Shown here in pieces: positions 44,091 through 54,200 of a stretch of DNA of 64,000 bases. Numbering within the stretch: the stretch's first letter is position 1; every line of letters starts with the position of its first letter. The stretch lies in NCBI RefSeq assembly GCF_900497805.2, contig NW_020954625.1, positions 23,190,764 to 23,254,763 on the forward strand, given 5' to 3'. The notes under the pieces are model-generated. The model was not told the DNA's origin. It did not search any database and saw only the letters and a program-made list of their open reading frames with translations. The stretch comes from Vombatus ursinus (Eukaryota; Chordata; Mammalia; Diprotodontia; Vombatidae). The translations under genes and the position numbers were made by a program.

Positions 44091-44478
44091 AGAGGTAAAC
44101 AGGAAAGAGAAATCATAAGAGACTTACTAAGGTTGAACTGTTTACATTCCTGCATGGAAAGATGATATTTGTAACTCATGAGACCTTTGTCAGTATTAGG
44201 GTAGTTGGAGGGAAAAAATTATATATATGGAGAGAGAGAGAGAGAGAGAGAGAGGGCACAGGGAGAGTTGAGGATGAAGGGGTCATATCTGGAGAATAAA
44301 ATTAAGGGGTGAGAGGATTATACTAGGAGAAGGAGAAAGGGAGAGGTAGAACAGGGTAAACTATCCCACAAAAAAAAAAACAGAAAAGAAAAGGCTCTTA
44401 CAGTGGAGGGGAAATGGGGGAAGGTGAGAGGGAATGAGTGAATCTTATTCTCATAGGATTTGACTTAAGGAGGGAATA

Positions 44479-45085
44479 ACATACACACTCAATTGGGTAT
44501 GGAAATCTGGCTTACCCTACAAGAAAATGGGGGGGGACAAGGGAGTAGGGGGATGATAGAGAGGAGGGCAGATTGGGAAAGGGGGTAATCAGAAGCAAAT
44601 ACTTATGAGGAGGGACAGGGTCAAGGGAGGGAATAGAATAGATGGGGGGGCGGGATAGGATTAAGGGAAATAGAGTTAGTTTTTCACAGCATGTCTACTA
44701 CAGAGGTGTTTTGCATACCTGCACATGTATAACCTGTATTGAGTCGCTTGCCTTTTCAATGAGGGTGGGTGGGGAGGGAGGAAGGGAGAAAATCTGGAAC
44801 CCAAAGTTTTAAAAACACATGTTTAAAAAAAATGTTTTCACCTGCAACTGGGAAATGAGAGATACAGGAAATGGGGTACAAAAATCTATCTGCCCTGCGA
44901 GAAAATAGAAGGGGAAGAGGTTAAGAGAAACGGGGGAGAGATAGAAGGGAAGGAAGACTAGGGGAGGGGGTATTCAAAATCCAAGCCATCTTGGGGTGGG
45001 GGGAGGGGTGAGATGGAGTGAAAATTTGGAACTCAAAATCTTGTGGAAGCAAATGTTGAAAACTAAAAATAAATAAGTTTACTGA
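44479..45085 (+). repeat. Two consecutive L1 3'-UTR-like units
   Basis: Unit 1 (about 44479-44836) contains ggtatggaaatctggcttac, cctacaagaaaatggg and an ending acccaaagttttaaaaac. Unit 2 (about 44860-45085) repeats the order: ggggtacaaaaatctatctg, ccctgcgagaaaatagaagg and an ending gaactcaaaatcttgtggaa. The L1 copies at 6.2, 30.8 and 50.7 kb show only one such end. Confidence 0.55.
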
Positions 45086-45179
45086 TAAAAAATAAAAAAA
45101 GGAAAAGAAAAAAAAGAAGAAGAAGACCAGGATGGTGAAGGGACAGAAAATTATTGAAGAAAATAGGGATGTTCCCCCT

Positions 45180-45490
45180 ACAAAAGAAAAGACTGAGCTC
45201 AGGCAAGGTGATGGCTGTCTCCAAGTATCTGGAGTTGCACGAGATATGGAAGAAGGAAGAGATTTGTCCGACTTGGTTTCAGAGGGCAAGATTAGGAGCA
45301 CTGGGGGTGGGGGTGGGGGTTGCAGTGAGATGGATTTAGGCTTCCTTAGACAAAGACCTTTCTCACAAGGGCAATGGGCCACCCAGAAAGGTAGCGACTC
45401 CCTTATCGAAGGCCGGGAGACCACAAATTTGGTACCTTGTAAATGGAAATCTTGTTTAGGTTGGGGTTTGACCTCTGAGGTCCTTCTGTT
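45180..45490 (+). repeat. L3/CR1 LINE 3' fragment
   Basis: Gctgtctccaagtatctgga, gaagaaggaagagatttgtc, cagagggcaagattaggagc and ttgacctctgaggtccttct follow the CR1/L3 3' end. Confidence 0.65.
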
Positions 45491-45544
45491 ACTATCTTAC
45501 CCTTACGAGGGAATTCTGAATATTTCAATCCTTCGCTCTTCTGT

Positions 45545-45715
45545 CACAGGCTCATAGAAGTGGGAGGGACCTTAGAGGCCATCTAATCCAACTCCTCCAT
45601 TTTACAGAGAGGGAAACAGAGGCATATAAAGAGGCAGTGGCTTGCCCAAGGTCACACGGCAAATACATGACAGAGATGAAATGGAACCCAGATTCTTTAA
45701 ATCCACTGTAACATG
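45545..45715 (-). repeat. MIR, antisense
   Basis: Ccttagaggccatctaatcc, ttacagagagggaaacagag, cccaaggtcacacggcaaat. Confidence 0.75.
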
Positions 45716-46130
45716 TTGCATTTCCCAGCAACCCGTTAGATCCCCGGTGCTGTATTTCCCAGGGGAGTACGATGCTTCCCATTATCCCTGATTCTAATGC
45801 TTTCCCGGCATACTTCAAACTGCCATCTTGAAAGCTGCTATTTTTCAGGGTAATTTTCACTTAGAAACGTCAGGTTTTCAGGAGCAACAGGAGATGCCTG
45901 GGCCAGAGAGGGTGGCAGCAGGACCAAGCATTCTCTGCTATGTTGGAAGAGGATTGCAGGCATATGGTGCCCCACTGGGCACCAGCAGAGAGGCACTAAT
46001 CAGGAAGGCTGGAGAGCTGGAGCTAATGCACCCCAGTAACGAAGAAGGAAGGATGGTGATGGAGCCAGGATGAGATCCCTCGACCCCTGGACTCTGCCAG
46101 CAGCCCGAGCTGCCCGTCAATGTCCAGAGA
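45716..46130. other. Unassigned
   Basis: No gene or nameable repeat. The 81-codon frame at 45828 has no motif. Confidence 0.4.
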
Positions 46131-46193
46131 GATTAAGAAGATTAACAAGAGATTAAGAGATTAAGATTAAGAGATTAAAAATTTAAGATTAAT
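46131..46193. repeat. (GATTAA)n-like short tandem repeat
   Basis: About eight imperfect GATTAA/AGATTAAG units in 60 bases. Confidence 0.85.
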
Positions 46194-46290
46194 AAATGAT
46201 GAACAGCTAAAACCCCACCATTCCCCAGCATTGGGAAAAGCAGGTCAGCTGTGTGTGTGTGTGTACCTGAAGGCATGGGGACCAGGAGCA

Positions 46291-46304
46291 GCGCCACCTG
46301 CTGG
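46291..46304 (-). promoter_or_regulatory. Consensus CTCF core motif
   Basis: The minus strand reads CCAGCAGGTGGCGC, agreeing at all 14 positions with the CTCF core CCASYAGRKGGCRS. I see no SINE at this spot, so it need not be repeat-derived. It could act as an insulator or loop anchor; occupancy is inferred. Confidence 0.6.
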
Positions 46305-46539
46305 AGCTGGCTGAGAAGGCACACCTTCTCCATCCTGCCAACCGAAAGCACTTTGTCTAACTCATTCTGGGTTTCTTTCTGACTTCCTCTTTCTGGTTTC
46401 TTGTTGTTGAGTGGCATTTCCTTCCTCCCAGAAATCCAGGGCTCCTCATTTGTATTCCTTGTTTCCATAATCCTTCGATGGTGCCTTATCCCTGATATGA
46501 GACAAATGATAGGATTTAGAGGAAGGGACCCCCGAGATC
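46305..46539. other. Unassigned
   Basis: Nothing recognised in about 235 bases. Confidence 0.4.
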
Positions 46540-46950
46540 TGAAGCTGGGAAGGAATTTAGAGGCCACTTAGGACAACCCCCTATTTTACCAAGGATGAGG
46601 AAGCAAAGGCTGAGTCCAGCTTTTATAAATGAGGAAACTGAGGGCCAGAGAGGGGAAGGGGATTTGTAAGATCATAGTCTATAAATCTAGTCCTGGAATG
46701 GTCCCACCCTCTTGTTTTACAGATGAAGAAGCTGTGGCTGGGGCTTATATGGGTTCTGAAGAACGGAGCTAGAAGGAAGTGTCCAGCAGAAGGGAAAGAG
46801 CTGGATCTGGAGCACAAAAGCCTGCTCTTTCAGTTATTCCCTGTGTGACCTTGGGCAAGTCATTGTACCTGAATTTGCAAAGGGGTGTACTAGATGACCT
46901 CAGAGGCTTCTTTCACGGCCAAATCTGTGATCCTGTGGTTTGAACTGGCT
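46540..46950. repeat. Antisense then sense MIR pieces
   Basis: Antisense 46540-46690 and near 46715-46735 (taaatgaggaaactgagggc, gttttacagatgaagaagct). Sense 46800-46950 (tgtgtgaccttgggcaagtc, tagatgacctcagaggcttc). Confidence 0.65.
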
Positions 46951-46994
46951 CCTGTCAGTTCTGTATCGTGTGGCATGAGGATCAATGGAAGGAA

Positions 46995-47290
46995 ATGGGG
47001 ATGTTCTGTGGAGAGAAGAAAAAATGAGAAGGAACCTGATGGCCATCTATTTAAAGAGTAGTCACATGGAAGAGGGCAGAAACTTGTTGGCTTGGTCCCA
47101 AAGGACAGACCCAGGAGCAATCATTCCACAGCTGTCTTCAGATGTGGGATCTTAAGCTGAGGAAACAAATTCAATTCAACAAACAATTGTTAAGTACCAC
47201 TAGGTGTAAAAAAAAAAAACCCAGGCATATAGAGAAGAAATGGGTTTCTCTTCTAGAACTCGATAGGGAGTAGGGGGAATGATGCCATGT
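46995..47290. repeat. L3/CR1 piece (sense) then L2 end (antisense)
   Basis: CR1/L3: gcacatggaagagggcaga-like stretch and cagacccaggagcaatcatt at 47060-47130. L2: caaacaattgttaagtacca at about 47180. Confidence 0.45.
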
Positions 47291-47394
47291 TCCATTGCTG
47301 TTGACCCAAAAAAGGGGGTAAATCACACAAACCCAAGAATTTCCTGGAGAAGAAGGAGAAATCTTATTTTCTTTCACCAAAATCTATTATCAAT

Positions 47395-47510
47395 GTAGAC
47401 AATGGCTAGATAGCCAGCCTTGAAGTTAGGATTCAAATTCTGCCTCCAACACATACTTGCTGTGTGGCCTTGGTCAAGTCATTTAACTTCTCAGAATCCC
47501 AGGCAACTCT
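47395..47510 (+). repeat. MIR, sense
   Basis: Aagttaggattcaaattctg, ctgtgtggccttggtcaagt. Confidence 0.6.
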
Positions 47511-47749
47511 CTAAGTTGATCATTTACCTTGCCTTCTTAGATTGGTGGGGGAAACTCTACCCTGGGAAGTTCCCACACTAATGAAATCATGTAACTGGAC
47601 CAAAAACAAACAAACAAAAAACAAATTTTTGTCAACTACGAGATCTTTTAAAAAAAGATTATTATTTTTATTTTTTCAATTAATCAGAAAACCTCACCTC
47701 CACCCCCATCCAAAATGGCGCCAAGGCCCATCAATTTTGCCTCTGAAAC
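47511..47749. other. Unassigned, A/T-rich
   Basis: AAAC-rich and T-rich stretches only. Confidence 0.4.
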
Positions 47750-48445
47750 ATCTCTCAAATTCACCCCCTTCTCTCCTCTGACATTGCCTCTATATTGGTG
47801 CAAGCCCTTAACACCTCACACCTGGACTGTTACAATAGCCTCCTGGTGCTGCTGCCTACTTCTCTCTGCTCTAGTCAATCTTCCATTCAGCCTCCAAAGT
47901 GATTTTCCTAAATCAAAGGTCATCACCCCCTTACTCAGTAAAGTCCAGTGACCCCCAACTGCCTCCAGGATCAAATACAAAATCCCATGGCATTCAAAAC
48001 CTGCCTTTCAGTCTTCGTACACCTTATCCCTCAACACACACCCTTCTGCCTAGCGCCACTGGCCTCCTGGATGATCCACAAACAAGACACTGTATCTGCC
48101 AGCTCTGCGCTTTTTCTCTGGCTGCCCCCGTGCCTGGAATTCTCTTCTTCCTCATTTCCACCTCCTGTTGGATCCCTTCGGGTCCCAACTAAAATCCCGT
48201 CTTCTGCAGGAAGTGTTTCACTACTCCTCTTAATTTTAGTGCTTCCGTCTCTTAACTAGGCCCAGTTTCCTCTGCACATATAACTTGTTTGTGTTTATTT
48301 GTTCGCTTGTTTTCCCCATTAATTTGATTAATTAATTAATTACTCCTGGAGGACAGAGTCTTTTTTTGCCTCTTTTTGTATCCCTAGTGCATAGAACAGT
48401 ACTTGGATCGTAGTAGGGGCTTAATAAATGTTTATTGACTGATTA
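47750..48445 (+). repeat. L2 3' region, sense, long copy
   Basis: The order is that of L2: acacctggactgttacaata, tcctggtgctgctgcctact, aaatcaaaggtcatcacccc, cccgtgcctggaattctctt, ctcctggaggacagagtctt and ttaataaatgtttattgact at the end. Coding is lost in all frames. An AATTAATTAATT tract lies at about 48321-48343. Confidence 0.8.
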
Positions 48446-49430
48446 AATGTTGTGAAAGTAGCATGTAGCATGTAGTATTGCTTTGCAAACCTTAAAACAC
48501 TATCCATCATAATTATAATTATCATCATTCTTATTAGTGAGGATGCCCTCAAGTTTACAAACCTGGTTGCCGCTAACCCAACCACGAAGATGGGGCCCAG
48601 TGAACACAGGCCCTGGTGACTGGGGGAAGAGCATTGAGATCACGTTGTCGATGACTTTCTGGCTGTTCACATTTTCAAGCTTTCACCCTGCAAAATCCAG
48701 CCCTAACCTTCTCTGCCACCATGGAACATCACCTCCATTTGACCTTCCCAGCTCTATGCTCGATGCCAACTTCTTGCCAGCCCATCAGTCTCATCATCTG
48801 GGTTGACTCAATCCCATGTTTTTTTCCTACCAAGAGTTAAAAAAAATCAGAAACTATTGAACTATTTCAAACCTTGAGTTTTAGTCCTTGCTGTTTTTGC
48901 AAATAAAATGACACATATGTTGAGACAAGTTACATTGTCTCCAGCCTGCTGCAGACATCAGCTTTGCATAAAAAAAAGTCTTGAGCAGCTGCTAAGAGAC
49001 ATTTCTTCTCTGTGATAGAGGATTAGTGGTATGTTCATTGAAAAGCACTTTTCTATTGTCATGTTTGCATTTTTTTAAAAAGCTAAAGGGCCATCAGTCG
49101 GGAACACTTTCGGAGACTTTTTGATTTAGTGCATTGCTATAAGGAAATTGAACAGAGAAGCCCCCATCAGTTTGTGACCACAGGCTGAAATCCACAATGG
49201 CGGACTCTTACACGTTTGTGCCTTAATGATTGCTTTTCAAAGATTGGGGATGCCTTTTTCGTGTCTTGTTTACTGAAGCTTAGGAGACTTGTCAGAGAAG
49301 TGGTTAAAAGGATTTCCAACATGGATATTTATCCAGTTGGCCTAAGCAGAGTTCCACGGAGAGGGGAAGAAAGTAGTCCAAAAAGTAAATTCTACCTTTA
49401 TTGGAGACAAAGACAGGAGGAAAGGATCAT
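48446..49430. other. Repeat-free AT-rich stretch, possible conserved non-coding element
   Basis: After a MIR-like scrap to about 48540 I recognise no repeat to 49430. About 48880-49200 has balanced, AT-rich, non-repetitive sequence (for example ttgcataaaaaaaagtcttg, gggaacactttcggagactt). Such stretches are where ancient conserved elements tend to lie; no alignment was possible. Confidence 0.3.
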
Positions 49431-49610
49431 AAGATTATAGATTTAAAGCTAGAAGGGGCCTCAGAGGTCCAAATCTCTCATTTCAGAGATGAGGATACTG
49501 AATCACGTAAAGGGTAAGTGACTTGTCCAGGGTCACACAGCTAGTATGTGTCCGAGCTAGAATTCGAACTCAGGTCTAATTGACGCCAGGTGCAGTACCC
49601 TATTTACTGT
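49431..49610 (-). repeat. MIR, antisense
   Basis: Agaaggggcctcagaggtcc, tttcagagatgaggatactg, gggtcacacagctagtatgt. Confidence 0.8.
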
Positions 49611-49629
49611 AGCATCCACCTGTTTCATA

Positions 49630-49795
49630 CATATGCCAAAATATTTATGGCAGCACTTTTTTTGTGGGGGTAAAAGACTGCAAGGCGATGCCTGTCCATT
49701 GGGGAGCGACTAAATGAATTGTGACATAGGAATGGAATGGAATGTTATTGCACTATAAGAAACAATGAATACGAATAATTCAGAAAACATGAGTA
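49630..49795 (+). repeat. L1 ORF2 3' fragment
   Basis: Gcctgtccattggggagcga and tgttattgcactataagaaa correspond to the ORF2 end in the copies at 5.8 and 34.6 kb. It is cut off before the 3' UTR. Confidence 0.7.
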
Positions 49796-50009
49796 GCAGA
49801 TATGTTCTGGCCTAATCTGCCTGGAGAGAGGCCTGCTGCATCTTTCCCTCTGGGTTCTAGAGTAACCTGAGGGGTTATGGAACATCTCTGCTCTGAGGTT
49901 ATTGACTGGATACCTCCTCCGGCTGTGTTAGGTGCTAGCAAGTAGCACCCCGGTTAAATTTAATCACTTAACATCAATTAGCTTTTGAGAAGAGATAATG
50001 ACTTTGAGG
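49796..50009. other. Unassigned
   Basis: Nothing recognised. Confidence 0.4.
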
Positions 50010-50100
50010 ATCAATCAATTAATCAATAAACATTTATTAAGTGTCTACTGTGTGCCAGGCACTGTGCCCAGTGTTGAATATAGCGAGAACAAAGTGCACC
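50010..50100 (-). repeat. L2 3' end, antisense
   Basis: Aataaacatttattaagtgt, ctactgtgtgccaggcactg. Confidence 0.75.
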
Positions 50101-50704
50101 CACTTACTCAATGTGGAAAACACCATGGAAAGTACCCCAAACATGTGCATGTGCTTGCTCATGAAAAGACTTGCATGGACTTCTGCAGAGCCAGGACAGC
50201 ACATACACAATAATCACAAAAAGCAAACAAAAACACTCAGAGATGGATAAATTTCTACTGGGGTCCTGAGCATAGATGGTGACACATTTCTCCCCTCTTA
50301 ATCTAGAGTTGGGGGGCTGTGAATGGTACTGTGATCTCACTGAGGCATGTCTTACCTCTAGCGACCCTCCCATTTTAGGGATGTTTCTACTACATTCTTC
50401 CATAACTTAGCTAGAGGGGGCCTACCCAATGTGCCAGGAGCCTAACTAAGGTTCTCTTAACAATCTAAGGATTCCAGTGGAACACACACTCTTCTTGTTT
50501 TCCCTTGCTCTTATCACATGACCAACCCATCTTCTTTGTGCTCATATGTTTCTCTGAAGACATCTTTTGTTCTCCTGGTTTATAGTACATTGTAGCCAGC
50601 TCACTCCCGCTATGGGTCTTTCCCTAGGGGTGATCCTTAACTTCAGTTCTTTGCAGATTATCTTGCTATGTATTTGTAGCCATTCAACACCTTCCGAAGA
50701 GTAT
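50101..50704. other. Unassigned
   Basis: No gene or repeat that I can name in about 600 bases. Confidence 0.4.
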
Positions 50705-50820
50705 TAAGCCATCTTGGGGTGGCGGAGAGGGGAGAGATGGGGAGAAAATTTGGAACTCAAAATCTTAAGGAAGTGAATGTTGAAAACTAAAAATAAATAA
50801 TTTTTTAAAAAAGGAGAGTA
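50705..50820 (+). repeat. L1 3' tip
   Basis: Agccatcttggggtggcgga, tttggaactcaaaatcttaa, gttgaaaactaaaaataaat: the last 100 bases of an L1 plus tail. Confidence 0.8.
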
Positions 50821-50829
50821 TTAAATTGA

Positions 50830-51480
50830 CTTTGAAAAATAAGCCTTTGTTTCAGAGAGAAACTTGGGTTCCTTAAAATAACTGCATATCATCCCTTGGA
50901 CTATTCTTCATCCACTTGGTTTTTCCAGTGTGGATAGCTAGGTCAAATTCCTTTGAGTGGTTACAGGGTTCATTTAGCAAGTCTTGTAATCTTCTGGAGC
51001 TTGATCCAATTGGCCCATCCTCCACAAACAGGGGCATCTGAAGGACCTCATTTTCTATTAGGAGTCTGGCTTGGACTTGGAACTGAATTTCTTACTTGAC
51101 AACAGCAGCGTACATCTCCCTGACTTATGTCATGTTTGACATTAAAGCAAGGTTCTCTCCATTCTAATTTTAAATAATCTTATAAATTTTTGACCTATGC
51201 ATGAGAGACACCTTTTGGGAAGAAAGTATTTAAGATAGTGTTTTGCATTATTAAACCAAAAACTTTTTTATAGTCAGCAAACAATGAGCACAGTGGGATT
51301 TTTATTTTTTTAAATATTTTAGTCAATTGTGTGATGGTCAGAGTATGATCTTCCGTGGATCATAGCCTGCGAAAGCCTGCCTGTTCCTTTTTTGTACCCT
51401 CATGTGTGTTTATATATGTGTATGTATATGCATATATATAATATTCTCATAAAAATTTACATAGATGGGAAAACTTGCTT
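50830..51480 (-). pseudogene. LINE reverse-transcriptase relic of a second type, antisense
   Basis: The minus strand, from about 51390 downward, gives EQAGFRR then STEDHTLTITQL, IPLCSLFADYKKVFGL, a RQGDVCAAVVK-like stretch and FVEDGPIGSSSRRLQDLLNE followed by TGKTKWMKN. In non-LTR retrotransposons these correspond to QAGFR, DYxKAFDSV, VxQGD, FADD and NxxKTK(W)M. The order and spacing fit one RT domain with frameshifts and stops. It is neither the RTE at 11-14 kb, nor L1, nor L2; I do not assign a clade. The left end abuts an L1 tip. Confidence 0.6.
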
Positions 51481-51859
51481 ATGGGTAAGTAGTTTTTCTT
51501 ATTCTATCAACCAATTTTGGGGGGTAGGATAAAGGTCTGAAATTTTTTCCCCGTATCTTTGCCTCCCTTAGATACCTTGAGAATATATTTCTCAATGCCC
51601 TCAATTGACACCCTGCATCAATACCATCCCTGCACCTCCTCTGGGTGTACTGTTCAAGTCCTGCCATTTTCACCGTTTGGATTCCTCCCATGCCTTTCCA
51701 TTTCCTCTCTGAACCTCCATTGAAAGAGAGAGCTCAGCTCAGGGCATCTCCTCATTTCTCACCTGGAGGCTCCGTTCTGGGACTTCTCTGACTTACATCA
51801 TGCCCCCGAGTCAGATACTCTCCCCAGCCTCACCTTAACGCCCCACCAGCTTTTCAGCC
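51481..51859. other. Unassigned; may continue the LINE relic
   Basis: The minus frame 51479-51691 (FRPLSYPPKLVDRIRKT) might belong to the LINE relic, but I cannot show it. Confidence 0.3.
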
Positions 51860-51990
51860 TCCTTGTGACTTTTGTAGGTTGTCTTCCCCCATTAGATTGT
51901 AAGCTCCTTGAAGGCAAAGCCTTCAGATGGTAGAATTTTTCTGTTTCTTCATCTTCTGCCACACATGTTGGCATACAGGCTGAAATCACC
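51860..51990 (+). repeat. L2 3' end, sense
   Basis: Cccccattagattgtaagct, ccttgaaggcaaagccttca. Confidence 0.6.
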
Positions 51991-52667
51991 TTCTTGGTGG
52001 TCATTTTGAAAATGTTTATCATGAGCCAGCAACATAAGATGTGGAAACGTCCCAAGAAATGTCTTTGCCTTTGGACCCATGGTGAAACCAACCTTACCAA
52101 CTCATTATTTGCCTCTCCTCATCCTTCCATTTTTCTACAACTTCCTTTTGTCTACTGATTGCATTACGGAAAGAACATGAGTGATGTGGTTGAGATCCTC
52201 CGGCAATATGGCCACGTGTTGGTCATTGGACAAAGTTCTCACGTGTAAAGCCAAGTTAATGTTTAGAGATGGCCTAACTACTGGATGATTCTTGCTCCTT
52301 CCTGCCACCCTGCCTCTGTCACTGCACTGTACAGCACTGAGGTCATTTTACATTTTCCTTTATTTCATAGGTTGCTAGGCCAAAGAATTCATTAATGAAA
52401 CTTTTTAATTAAGCAAGATAGGATGCTTTGTGACTTTTTATTAGAGGAAAATGGCAATACTTTTAAAAACCTGAATCATCTGTGTTCTTCATTTCTTTTG
52501 TCATTTTTCAAAGGCTATGCCTTTAGGAGCCCAGTTCCTTTGAATGAATAAAGCATTAGACAAGAGTTTATGGGGTGCATGGGGTGTTCAGGGAAGAATA
52601 GCTCCTTTGGGGTGAGGTCTGCTCATTTGCCTTTGCTGTCCAGCTGTCATTCAATTCTCATTTGTGG
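51991..52667. other. Unassigned
   Basis: No gene or nameable repeat recognised. Confidence 0.4.
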
Positions 52668-53560
52668 TTTTAAGAAGCTGTAGCCTGTGCAGCGGCCACC
52701 CTCTGATGAAACCACCCTCTGATGGTGGTTGGGCTAAATCTGGCTGAGGGGAACCGACAGGCCTCAGACCTAGCAGTGAGTTAGGGGGATATCTACCCCA
52801 TCCATGTGAAGACTTCCCTTGGGGGGATACGCAGACATGAACAATCTGTTCTGTGAGCTGTGTAAGGCCCACCCCTCGGAATGCAGAGGAGTCTGGGCTG
52901 AGTTGAAAGCAGAAAAGTCTCCTCAGAAGGAAAATCAAACACCCAGTACAAAATACAAAGGAACCCACAGCCTAGGAGGGGCAGGGGAAATTTATGCTTG
53001 GAAACCACAAAGGGGAGGTGGGGGAAGGGGTTAGGGTAAAGAATGGACAGTCTTTCCCAGGAACAGGTGGAACTCAGAAGCAGGATGTTTTGCAGGAACA
53101 ATTGACCGCAAGGCTGGTGTAGGCTGGTTTGGGGTGTATAGCTCAGCAAGGTCAGCCAGCGAACACCAGCAAAAGCGTCTGGGAGTGAGCAAGACTTTGG
53201 CTCACTGCAGGCTCCTGATTGGCTCCTTTGGGCAAACAGGCTTACTGTGTCCAGTGCACCTACCTGGTAAGAAGCTGATAGAAAACAGACATGTTAGACT
53301 CGGGAGCATTTCCCTTCCAATGGCCATGAAGGCAGCTGAAGCAGGCTCTGTGGAGTGCTTAGAGCTCGGTCAGACACTGAAGACGCCCGGGTCATCCACG
53401 GCATCCTGGGTCATCGCCAGTCATCCTGACTTTTGTCTTGTCACTGGACTCCAAAAAAGGCTGGAAGAGAGATTGAGGCTGGTGACTTTGGGCAGCTCGA
53501 CCCGGAAATCCAACTCACCTTTGAGTCAAGACGTCACCATGTGATGTCATTGGGCCTCTT
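52668..53560 (+). mobile_element. Mar-type SINE split by an unclassified insert
   Basis: Left part 52668-52851: gaagctgtagcctgtgcagc, gagttagggggatatctacc, gaacaatctgttct. Right part from about 53313: ccatgaaggcagctgaagca, cttagagctcggtcagacac, tcctgacttttgtcttgtca and atgtgatgtcattgggcctc, the SINE's usual 3' end. This is the most complete copy and shows the order lost at 10.2 kb. Confidence 0.75.
52852..53312. mobile_element. Unclassified insert of about 460 bp within the SINE
   Basis: Defined by interruption of the SINE order relative to the copies at 2.6 and 10.3 kb. It has no poly-A tail and no frame with a known motif; a tgattggctcc (inverted CCAAT) lies near 53220. It could be a solo LTR or a DNA element. 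Confidence 0.45.
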
Positions 53561-53596
53561 CGAAAGATCGAATTTCATTTATTGCTGTAAATATCA

Positions 53597-53612
53597 TTTC
53601 ACTTAAGTGAAA
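53597..53612. other. 16-bp perfect palindrome
   Basis: TTTCACTTAAGTGAAA reads the same on both strands. Each half holds TTAAGTG, an NK2-homeodomain-like site. It lies just past the SINE end. Confidence 0.6.
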
Positions 53613-53772
53613 GACAACTCGTTACAAATTCTGAATTCGTTCTGAGTTCTTGACTTGTTAATGGAGCTCGTCAGCATCTCGCCCCTGGCCCCCCCAGTAA
53701 GATCCCTCAGGTATAAGATACTTCCTGGATCCACTAAAAAACTCTCATGAGCCCCTACTGATCTATTTACTT

Positions 53773-54200
53773 TTCTTAGTCAGCCAGAGGACATAGTTCA
53801 AAGCAAAAGCATTTAATGAAATAGCACAGGAAGAAAAATAGTCATCAAACATTTCCACCCACAAACTTGGGAAACACATATAAATACACCTCTCTTAATT
53901 GGAGGAGTGACAGCACCTAGGGAACATGTATGAGGGAGTGTACATATCAACACACTCTTGGCCAGGTCACACGTGTAGAAGGCCAAACAACTCAAGCCTC
54001 TATTGTTGCAAAGTCTCCAATGTTTCCTATTTATGTCCACCCTGACATTAGCTGACCTTGCCCTTATCAGGAAGCTAGCTGACACATGTGCCTCGGAACT
54101 CTAGTTTGCGGTTAAAGTCTACATAGCAATCTTCTTCATCTCCATTTCTTCTACTCTTCGCTCTCCCTGTGTTAAAGGGAAGGTGTCACAGCATCGTCCC
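53773..54200 (-). mobile_element. LTR fossil, antisense
   Basis: The start (cagccagaggacatagttca) and gcaaaagcatttaatgaaat match the fossil at 9300-9675. On the minus strand this is an LTR poly-A region. Later similarity between the two is weak, so ends and class are uncertain. Confidence 0.45.

Larger units (their letters stand above)
42218..45127 (+). mobile_element. L1 element with ORF1 but no ORF2 (HAL1-like)
   Basis: The 5' end (ggctcagagccaagatggca) and the following 780 bases are a marsupial-type L1 5' UTR. ORF1 follows in broken form to about 44090. Directly afterwards comes the 3' UTR, ending gaaaactaaaaataaataag and an A-rich tail. The roughly 4 kb of ORF2 is absent, with no RT or endonuclease words between. 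A 5'-truncated L1 would lose the 5' end first, so a complete 5' UTR with ORF2 missing fits a HAL1 (half-L1) lineage or an internal deletion or splicing event. No clear target duplication is seen. Confidence 0.75.
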
